A stretch of DNA of 64,000 nt, taken from assembly GCA_025617745.1 (NCBI GenBank), contig CM046866.1:19227725-19291724 (forward strand), read 5' to 3'. How positions within the stretch are numbered: position 1 is the first letter of the stretch; every line of letters starts with the position of its first letter. The notes under the pieces are model-generated. The model made no database searches. It was not told where the DNA came from and saw only the letters and a program-made list of their open reading frames with translations. Origin of the DNA: Heliocidaris erythrogramma. Its lineage: Eukaryota; Echinodermata; Echinoidea; Camarodonta; Echinometridae. Shown piece by piece: positions 57,501 to 64,000 of this stretch. The position numbers and the translations under genes were made by a program.

Positions 57501-60500
57501 ATACGAGCTAAGCCAGTTCACTTAACCAATCCAAGTGCTTAGTAATTTAACAAAAATTGATACATGGTTTAAAGCAAATAAATTAAAATTGATTGCACAA
57601 AAAACTTGCTGCATGTGATTTCAGCCAAAAAACAAAAATATTAATACTTCCTGTATGAAAATAAGTATCAACGAACAAAATATATTGATTGAAAATTCTA
57701 CAATTTTTTTAGGAGTAAAAATTGACAACAAACTGACTTGGAAACAACATGTAAATTATGTATGATGTCAAATATCTAAAGCTATTGGTGCAATAAATAG
57801 AATAAAGAAAATTGTACCTTTTATATTCTTCTTAATCTGTATAATACCATGATCTTGCCATATCTTAGCTACTGTAATATAGTATGGGGAGATTGTGCTA
57901 AAACTCATTTAAATCGAATTTTAATTCTCCAGAAATGTGCAATATGAATCATTTTTAACTTACACCCTTTCTCCCACACTGCTCCTGTATTTAAAAAACA
58001 TAACGTATTAACAATTTATGATATACATAAGCAACAGATCGGTATCTTTATGTTTTCTTATTCTAATAATATACTTCCAAAGTTTCTAGACGATTGTTTT
58101 ATATATAATAGAAATGTGTCTAATTATGAAACTCGTCAATCTAATTTTTTCCACCTCCCAATGTTAACTTATGATTTCTCAAGAACAACAATTATTTATG
58201 CCGGGCCAAAATTATGGAACAAATTGCCTCAAGATATTCAAATATGCCCAACACTGTCAATGTTTAAAAGAAAGCTTAAGAAATATCTTGTCAATGATTA
58301 TGTTTAACTAGGTTTAATTTTACATAATTACCCTTTCTGTGTTTGTTTTTTGTAATGGATTTGTCTGGTTTAATTCTATATGTTGATGTTTTGTGTCATT
58401 GTATTTCTATCTTATTTTTAGTATATTTAAGAAACATTTTATGTAAATTTAATTATCTTTGGGAATAACTAAGCCTGAGTCATATCGAATATTTCATAAT
58501 CCGGGATTCGACGGCTTTGATTCGATCGAATACCGGTTAATCGATAAATGATGTGCGGTGAAAACAGAGTTGCACACAGTTGCACGCAGTGCATGCACCA
58601 TGCACCGGTGACCGGTCCGCTGGCATCGCGGGCATAATGGGCTCTCGCTGCTCGCTAGCCAATGGCTAGTAAAATCACAGCGGACGAGCCAAAATCTTAA
58701 ATTTCTAGTCCGTATGGCTAGCCAAAATATAGTGTTGACACACCCGACAATGATTCAAATTCAAATAATCTTACTTTGTCTTTGGAGACGTTTGTTCGAT
58801 TCCAAAAAAAAAAACCCAATACGAAATAAACTTTTCGTCGCTCATGACGTGACTCGACTTCATTCAGCTTCGCTTCACATATATAGATCATTCAGAAGTA
58901 ATTGCCAATTTGATGAGAGTGTGATATTAGTTATTGCGTACACTCGTACTCATGCCCGTATTTATCATGTTCAATTATACAATTGTCAAATTGACAATGC
59001 AGAGAGAGTGCAAGAATATTATCGTAAACTTCAGTTTGTAACGACAAAACGATTTTTCCATAGAGAAAGCACAGGTAAAGCGCGACGTCCTCCGCGAGCG
59101 AATTAGCGAAAGTTAGCCGACAGTTTGAACTTTGAAGTCGCCTTCACGTTCTCTGCTAGTATACATGTATATGCTGTACGTTACGGAGTTTCTTTTTTTA
59201 TTTGCTTTTTTCATGGTGGCTACGGTAGTCAAAAATCTGGCGGACTACAAATCGATGCACCGGATTTGCCAAAACGTATTCGGGATTCGATGTCTTCGAT
59301 CGAACACCGGCTAACCAATCGATTCGACTCAGGCTTAGGAATAACCTTGATAGGCCAATGGCCTTTGTTTTTCCCCCCACATTATGATTTCAATTGAAGA
59401 TGTTTCATTTTAGTGTTTTATTATTGTATATATGCATATAAATTGTACTTGTGTTTTTTAATCAGATGTGGAAATAAACTTGAACTTGAACTTACTTTAT
59501 GCGCGTTTTGAACTAAATACCGACCCAGATTCAGTACCAAGTTCAAATGTAATGATTCATCAGTTCTCCATGGGGGTTCTGAAGTTAGATCATAAAATAT
59601 ACATGTAGCAAACAGTAGCCATTTCTTCTGCAGTATTTGAATTACCAATAAAAAGGCTTGTTCACATATGCATTGGTAAATCGCCTGGAGATTTTCAAGT
59701 CTACTACATTTCCCTTTTGTGTATCTTATAACACACAGAAAAGTGAATACGCATAGGCCCTTTGTTGCATGCAGCTGCTTTGTTATCCCCATTTACAATT
59801 CATTTACACACCAAACAAAAAAACAGTGGTTTACTACTGCATATAGGTGTACGAGCCTTTAAAAAGGTGAGCTGAACTTGGGCTTACTACGCTTTTTGTT
59901 TTCTTGATGCAGTTACTAACGAGAGTGTTTGACATCATGAGATCTAAGAACCCTGACATGGTGACAGGAGAGAAGAAGAGGTTTGTTATGAGGCCGCCTC
60001 AGGTTGTCAGGGTTGGTACCAAGAAAAGCTCCTTTGTCAACTTCACAGAAATTTGTAAAATGTAAGTATACCTTCCTCTCTCCTTTGCTTTTCAAATTTT
60101 TGCCTCAATGTTATACGTGTACAATGTTACAGATATATCGGTGTATTCTGGTGTATATGTAGTTTAGAAATTTTGCATAACATGCGTTACTTTTGAGGAA
60201 ACCTGTATTTGCATAAAATCCAAGTCTGTTTTTTGTTTATCACGCTTGGAAATATTGCACAAATCGAACAATTGAAATCGTTTTAATTACACATGATATG
60301 AAGAATACATATCTTGTAAAATTATGTGGAAATATGGCTATGTAGTGGTTACATAAATGAGATGGATATTAGTTCTTTATTGTGTCATAATTTTCAATCA
60401 TTCTGATTTTATTTAACAGGCTTCATCGACCTACGGAGCATCTTCTCAACTTCCTATTAGCCGAGTTGGGTACGAGTGGGTCAATCGACGGAAACAACCA

Positions 60501-61970
60501 GCTTATCATCAAAGGTCGCTTCCAACAAAAACAAATGGAGAGTGTTCTAAGGAGATATATCAGTGAGTAACTCTATTTCCATCCCCCTTTCCTTCGATCT
60601 CGTTTTCACGCTCATTGAAAGCTCCCCCCCCCCCTTATCTCTCTCTCTCTCTCACTCACCACTCCCCATCCCACTACTGTCTACAGTCCTTGGTCATCAA
60701 CATGCTCCACATTATTGACCACATCACATTCTCATGTTCAAAGCAACTCTTATTTATATCTATGTAATCTCTATATAACTATATATTTCTCTTATCTGTT
60801 TCAAATTTATCATATTATTACTATTTATGTATGTTAATATCTGTAAATGTATCTGTTAAGCCCTGCTTGATTGAATTCATTATACTGGGTCATATATGTT
60901 ATTTTATGTGTCTATCTATAGAAAATTAAACCTTTATATATGAAATATCTTAGTAGTTAAGAGAACAATGGAGAGAAGAGATTGGAGAAGTGTAAGAAAT
61001 GGGGAGAGGGGAGATTATTTTAACTTTACAATGGAATGCTTGAAGCCAGAGAGAAGTTATCTTCTGTTACTTGTGTTATGCCATTTTGAATTGTTCTTAT
61101 GTTTTGGTTTATTGATCAGAAATATTTGCATTGTGTTTCTATGTCGTTACACATAGAAAGAATAACATTTGGCCCAAACTTAACTAATTTTTTGAGCAAG
61201 CTTATTTCCATGGAACAATATTGTCCATGTTAAAATAAGACTGGCCTGATTTACCTTTTATTCTGAAATAGGTGAAAGGATTGTTTGAAGATAATGATGT
61301 AGACAGCAGTTTGATGTATGATATTTGCTATGAATCAGTGTTTTTTTTTTCCTACCCAAATTCTTTGAGAATAGTGGACCAACTGCTCTTATTACTATCA
61401 AAGAAACTACATGTAGGTTATTGGGAATTAATGTCTTACCCTTGGGCACCAGCTTATTGTCTTGGTTTTGAACTCCCAACCTGGTTAAAAAACAACTGCT
61501 TTAACCAATAAGCTACATGTATGCTCTACATGGGGAAAAAGCTCAAAACTCTGACAGCAGTACTGTAAAAAACAAACTTTTGCGAACTGAAACCTTTGTG
61601 AGCAAGATATTTTGCGACTTGTTAAAAATTCAGTATTGTAATTCAATCATTTTGCAGCATGAAGTTTGTACTATTCCGGATTACATGCAGACTTTGTGAA
61701 AATTTTGTGCATGCAAAAGTTTGTGGTGTTACAGTAAACGTCACATTCAAAATCTGATGACTAATGCATGGTCTGCCTGATTTATCTTTTGCAGAGGAAT
61801 ACGTAACCTGCCACACATGTAGATCGTCAGAAACCTTCCTTCACAAAGAGAATCGACTCTTCTTCTTACAATGCGAGAGGTGTCAGTCGCGCTGTTCTGT
61901 CGCTAGCATCAAGTCAGGTTTCCAGGCCCTTACAGGCAAAAGGGCACAAATACGTGCCAAGGCAAACTGA
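42562..61970 (+). CDS. EIF2S2: EIF2S2, translation initiation factor eIF2 subunit beta, 8 coding exons
   Basis: Joined exons: 42562-42594, 49600-49810, 52784-52881, 54189-54369, 56384-56454, 59913-60061, 60420-60562, 61795-61970. All splice sites are GT-AG and all phases agree, giving 353 residues plus TGA (human 333). eIF2 is the GTPase that brings initiator Met-tRNA to the 40S subunit; the beta subunit binds eIF5 and eIF2B through three lysine blocks and mRNA through its C-terminus. Here the blocks are K18-25, K94-101 and K148-156. The conserved core starts near [13 protein letters not shown] (about residue 187), and the zinc finger cysteines are C301, C304, C322 and C325. The end [11 protein letters not shown] matches vertebrates. 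Nothing suggests a defect. Confidence 0.97.
42944..45252 (+). repeat. Direct duplication: 670-bp copies at 42944-43613 and 44575-45252
   Basis: Both copies run from cactcata(g/a)ctacattcc to aaataccaactatttt and differ by scattered substitutions and small indels. They are separated by about 960 bp of unrelated DNA that includes a hairpin at 43840-43925. Their ends are not TG...CA, so I do not call them LTRs. The minus strand of each has long open frames that share one reading but match no family I know. Confidence 0.9.
45320..47210 (-). pseudogene. Degenerate LINE fragment: reverse transcriptase domain and C-terminus
   Basis: On the minus strand a reverse transcriptase reads from 47203 downward: [53 protein letters not shown], stop, [20 protein letters not shown], and [10 protein letters not shown] in place of the usual Y/F-ADD. 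One nonsense TAG (46433-46435) interrupts it. A (CT)n tract at about 45960-45979 coincides with a first frameshift, and a second occurs near 45815. The rest continues to 45349 ([19 protein letters not shown]). The endonuclease is absent, so it is 5' truncated. It is a non-LTR element of a different type from the 35-40 kb LINE; I do not assign a clade. Confidence 0.88.
47684..47793. repeat. Hairpin with about 45-bp arms
   Basis: tctttccccatactgtacct with gattcaaatgactcgatcgc on the left pairs with gcgatcaagtcatttgaatc and ggtacagtacggggaaaga on the right. Probably a small MITE. Confidence 0.75.
48548..48631. repeat. Short inverted/direct repeat of ggccgctatagacaggt
   Basis: acctgtctatagcggccacc is followed by two direct complements (gtggccgctatagacaggt), typical of a solo end of a DNA element. 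Confidence 0.6.
49066..49132 (-). mobile_element. Half copy of the promoter MITE
   Basis: The complement of 42321-42387, ending tttcctcaaccacgatattg. Only one terminal repeat is present, so it is a truncated insertion in the opposite orientation. Confidence 0.75.
49600..49810 (+). CDS. EIF2S2: EIF2S2 exon 2 (lysine block 1)
   Basis: Acceptor attacacag, donor GATAATT|gtaagt. It encodes IFDPSM followed by eight lysines and TPFDLD, as in human IFDPTMSKKKK...PFMLD, then an acidic Glu/Thr/Ala-rich linker. Confidence 0.96.
49811..52783. mobile_element. EIF2S2 intron 2: element with ends at 50086 and 52451, nested inverted-repeat element inside
   Basis: The left end taccgtattttgcagcgtaa and the complement of the right end (tgccatattttccggcttaa) are similar, as are the following aggccgca/aggcctca. 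Inside, cccacatctcacgagaaggc (50982) pairs with gcctttctcgtgagatgggg (to 51944), marking a GC-richer nested element of about 960 bp full of gcgatc/gatcgc motifs. No transposase recognised. Confidence 0.55.
52784..52881 (+). CDS. EIF2S2: EIF2S2 exon 3 (lysine block 2)
   Basis: Acceptor tgtctgatag. It encodes [11 protein letters not shown], eight lysines and [13 protein letters not shown]; donor CCG|gtaaga in phase 0. The human counterpart has DDLDDLNFFNQ before its lysine run. Confidence 0.94.
53130..53702. mobile_element. Palindromic MITE, family A copy 2
   Basis: Ends taaagggaaatccaacctta and caaggttggattgcccttta. The arms continue with gtgaaagtttga, ataagaaagttatg / cataactttctta and gtggacaactc / gagttgtccac. 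Same layout as 20728-21285. Confidence 0.85.
53732..53868. mobile_element. 137-bp MITE with ggggcgtttcatgaa ends
   Basis: ggggcgtttcatgaaaggac is mirrored by cttccatgaaacgctccc, with inner cagatattctatccgaca / tgttggataaaatatccgg pairing. Confidence 0.8.
54189..54369 (+). CDS. EIF2S2: EIF2S2 exon 4 (lysine block 3)
   Basis: Acceptor ctctatcag, donor GAAGAAG|gtaggt. Acidic stretch, [10 protein letters not shown], nine lysines and [12 protein letters not shown]. Phase 0 in, phase 1 out. Confidence 0.95.
54370..56383. other. EIF2S2 intron 4
   Basis: Holds the 54668-55155 element. 55160-56383 is unassigned; two stretches rich in cacctgcttaactt / ttcaccggtgaagtt-type wording (55520-55680, 56090-56200) may be a worn repeat pair. 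Confidence 0.5.
54668..55155 (+). repeat. Tandem repeat, 161-bp unit, about 2.4 copies, with taccccc(g)cc ends
   Basis: aaatcttgcggatcgaacta starts at about 54755, 54916 and 55077, a period of 161 bp. The block is preceded by ttatacccccgccaaatgaa with gtttgaagggggtat (a short hairpin) and ends near gaggcaggggtatta. Confidence 0.85.
56384..56454 (+). CDS. EIF2S2: EIF2S2 exon 5
   Basis: Acceptor atttttaaag, donor GATGAG|gtatgt. It encodes [20 protein letters not shown] and TYDE, the entry to the conserved core. Confidence 0.96.
57555..59493 (+). pseudogene. CR1-like LINE 3' end, split by a DNA transposon at 58470-59345
   Basis: A decayed reverse transcriptase C-terminus: [18 protein letters not shown] (about 57690-57760), [14 protein letters not shown], then an 85-codon open stretch (58050-58307) with [13 protein letters not shown] and [12 protein letters not shown], the typical end of CR1/jockey-type ORF2. 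Stops and frameshifts lie upstream. The 3' UTR runs to 58461, resumes after the inserted element at about 59346 and ends with tggaaataaacttgaacttg at about 59471-59490. Confidence 0.82.
58470..59337. mobile_element. hAT-like nonautonomous DNA element with a perfect 8-bp target duplication
   Basis: The terminal repeats TAAGCCTGAGTC and GACTCAGGCTTA are exact complements, flanked on both sides by ggaataac (58462-58469 and 59338-59345). An 8-bp duplication is typical of hAT (and P) transposons. 868 bp. Subterminal attcgatcgaa(t/c)accgg motifs occur near both ends. A 130-codon open stretch at 58714-59106 matches nothing I know. Confidence 0.9.
59913..60061 (+). CDS. EIF2S2: EIF2S2 exon 6
   Basis: Acceptor cttgatgcag, donor TGTAAAAT|gtaagt. 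It encodes [17 protein letters not shown], then [18 protein letters not shown] and EICK, near-identical to vertebrates. Confidence 0.98.
60062..60419. other. EIF2S2 intron 6, nothing recognised
   Basis: 358 bp of AT-rich sequence with a normal donor and acceptor; no repeat or motif noticed. Confidence 0.7.
60420..60562 (+). CDS. EIF2S2: EIF2S2 exon 7
   Basis: Acceptor tttaacag, donor ATATCA|gtgagt. It encodes [38 protein letters not shown] and LRRYI; the [12 protein letters not shown] turn is invariant in the family. Confidence 0.98.
61436..61527 (-). pseudogene. tRNA-like relic
   Basis: On the minus strand gtagcttattggttaaagca resembles an A box and gttgggagttcaaaaccaag a B box, with the intervening arm plausible. 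Likely a SINE head or pseudo-tRNA. Confidence 0.4.
61561..61736. mobile_element. MITE with tactgtaa ends
   Basis: Left tactgtaaaaaacaaacttt and right aaagtttgtggtgttacagt(a) are inverted, with ttgcga / tgcaaaag subterminal wording. 176 bp, ending 58 bp before exon 8. Related in style to 18320-18643. Confidence 0.7.
61795..61970 (+). CDS. EIF2S2: EIF2S2 exon 8 (zinc finger and stop)
   Basis: Acceptor tcttttgcag. It encodes [31 protein letters not shown] and [11 protein letters not shown] followed by TGA (61968-61970). The C2-C2 zinc ribbon is complete. Confidence 0.98.
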
Positions 61971-64000
61971 AAGGTTTCATGTTTATATGTATAAAGACCT
62001 TCTCTTTATAACAGTGTTGTTATTGACTGTATGCATAGATAGATATGTTACAATGATATGGGTATACATCATGCACGGGTGACGAGGACAAAATATGAAC
62101 CCCCTTTTCACAATTTCCCACTTTCTCTATTTCCTACTGGGTATGTATTTAATTTCCTTCCTTATATTTGTGTTTATTCATCCAAGAACCGTTATCTAAC
62201 ATGGAATTGTATCAATTGATCCATGAATGTGTTTGATTACGGTTTGTTTCACAGCTCCAAAAAGTATTGAATAAGCTTCTTGTCCACCATGTACAAAATG
62301 TTTAACTCGGTCTGAAGCTTGTACCATATTTTTCATTGTCTTTAAAAGCCCTATATAGCATCTTTTTGCAACTGGGGAAATACAAGATGTACTTTTTGTA
62401 CAGAACTATGTTAAACACTTGGCAACTTGGTTTCACATACCAAATTATAAGATATTTATAAATTGCTCAGGGTTCGAATACTTGTGACTAATAATTATCT
62501 CCTGAATCAGGGAGAAGTGTTTTTCCAACACGGTTTCAAAACTTGTCATTGCCCCTAAAGAGCGTTAGAACGTAGGAGGTGTACTTTGCCCAATGCATGT
62601 TTTGCTATGGTTTGTTCTGTGTATATGTCACCCTGTATTTGATTGTTTTGTCTGTTCTTTTGGAAACTTCACGATTCTCTCACACCATGAAATGTTAACT
62701 TTTTATTTTATCACATTTTGACTTCTTTCTGAAACTGAAGTATTCTGATGAAGTATACTTTGCTACACAATAGGTAGATAGCAGTCATTTATTGTCTAAT
62801 TCTCAAACAAATATTGCGGTTGTGTTTCCGACGATTTATTTACAAGAGTGCTCTTATGGAAATGCTAAGTAATACCACAAAAATAGTTTGAATTGATTTG
62901 CATCGATTTCATTGCATGGGTGAAAATGATTCCATTATGTTTATATGATTATTTGAATTAATTTGGCAATGTTCATGAAGTTTATCTTTAATATAAGATC
63001 AGAGGTTCTATGCAAACAAAGTTCTTTGGAAGTTTATCTAGTTTTGACGACTTTTGCTTGCAGCAAACCTAACGCCATTATCAGGTGTTGGTCTAGTGGT
63101 AATGTCTGCAAGTAGCTCTCTGTATTCACCTACAAACTGACTCTGATCGGACCCAGGTTTGAATCTCAGTCACGTCTTTTGGATTGTGATGTCAAAGGTC
63201 GGTCCCAGACTTAAAATAATCATATTTGATGGATACCCGTTTGTAAAAACCCAATTACACATACACACTCACAAATCATGGATATTTACTTTGCATGTAT
63301 ATTTACAATATTTTTCATTACAAAATTGTATACAATGCTTATTCAAGATGATTTGTTGAATCTTTAAAAAGTTGAGAGATCATAATATATTTTTTAATTT
63401 GCCCATTAATGATGTGGACAGTTTATAAGAACTACTGAATAAATGAATTACAATAACCTCGTACCACTCATATTTGTAGAAGGCTAAATTTATTGGAAGA
63501 AAAAAAATGAATTGCAGCAAAAACTGTACTTAAAGTGTGTTAAAATGAACAATGTTCTTTTGCAATCAACTTTTCTTCTGTGAAAGTAAAAGTAGTATTT
63601 CTTCAGAAAAAAGAAAAGACTGTTCATTTCGACGAGAATCCATAAGCAATAAGCGAGAAAGATAATGATTCTCTCTCCATTATTGCTGAATGAAGCAAAT
63701 GATTAGTAAATGTGCTGTTCTTTGTCAAGTGAGTTGTGTAACTACTGTTATCCAATCACAGCAACTTTGACTTTCATTTTCAAATAACTAATATACTTTG
63801 CCTTTATAACAGATCTTGTCCGTAGAGAATTTAGCCTTTTACCTTATTCTTAGTCAGCTAGGGTTTCATTCCACACCGTTATCTTTTTCATTTGAAAGAA
63901 TTGTGATGTTGAGAGTATGAATAAATTTTGAAGAGATTTCAATTATATTTTATCTTTATTTATTCTCTATTGCCTTTCAGGTTTGTAATACATGTACATG
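61971..64000 (+). other. EIF2S2 3' UTR and downstream sequence
   Basis: AATAAA occurs at 63438-63443 and again at 63920-63925, either of which could serve polyadenylation. A tRNA-like patch (about 63083-63175, ggtctagtggtaatgtctg and ggacccaggtttgaatctca) may be a SINE head. No further gene recognised. Confidence 0.45.

Larger units (their letters stand above)
56455..59912. other. EIF2S2 intron 5
   Basis: Contains a family-A-like fragment (56517-56600), a dispersed repeat copy matching 1384-1620 (56757-56990), and a CR1-like LINE tail split by a hAT-like element (57555-59493). 56991-57554 and 59500-59912 are unassigned. Confidence 0.7.
60563..61794. other. EIF2S2 intron 7
   Basis: A CT-rich patch (60625-60660), a tRNA-like relic on the minus strand (about 61436-61527) and a MITE (61561-61736) near the exon 8 acceptor. 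The rest is unassigned. Confidence 0.55.

Noticed and set aside
58714-59106. 130-codon open frame inside the hAT-like element as a transposase
   Set aside because: No hAT motifs are visible, and the element is too short to be autonomous. Probably chance.

Overview
This is a eukaryotic (animal) genomic window. It is AT-rich, and its two protein-coding genes are split into small exons by long, repeat-loaded introns. Both proteins match deuterostome families. The repeats (tRNA-derived SINEs, Tc1/mariner-type foldbacks, L1/Tx1- and CR1-type LINEs, TTAA-flanked and hAT-like nonautonomous DNA elements) look like those of an echinoderm, most likely a sea urchin. That assignment is inferred from style and protein similarity; no species is claimed.

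Minus strand, 0.5-30.9 kb: SLC9A8 (NHE8), an endomembrane/apical Na+/H+ exchanger. Twelve coding exons can be assembled in phase, from a signal-peptide exon at 30670-30893 down to 505-647, giving 529 codons. The last C-terminal exon(s) lie beyond the left edge. The intron between exons 7 and 8 (5108-6400) has the hallmarks of a U12-type AT-AC intron: ATATCCTT donor, TTCCTTAAT branch site and terminal AC. Only that splice keeps the conserved protein sequence intact.

Plus strand, 42.6-62.0 kb: EIF2S2 (eIF2 beta). Eight coding exons join into a 353-residue protein with three lysine blocks and a C-terminal C2-C2 zinc finger. A long 3' UTR follows.

Between the two genes (30.9-42.5 kb) lie a mariner-like foldback, homopolymer and tetranucleotide tracts, a nearly complete L1/Tx1-type LINE (about 34.9-40.2 kb, ORF2 broken by three clustered stops) and a tRNA-derived SINE. 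Introns carry further elements. In EIF2S2 these are a minus-strand LINE fragment and a 670-bp direct duplication in intron 1, and a CR1-like LINE tail split by a hAT-like element with a perfect 8-bp target duplication in intron 5. In SLC9A8 they are a TTAA-bounded family in three copies, a 1.7-kb Tc1-type foldback, an interstitial telomere-type repeat framed by inverted repeats, a large polypyrimidine satellite at a splice acceptor, and a 65-bp copy of exon 3 embedded in a GA-rich tract.

The two genes are housekeeping genes without an obvious functional link. The points of most interest are the AT-AC intron, the stray exon fragment and the transposon architecture. No undescribed multigene system is visible.
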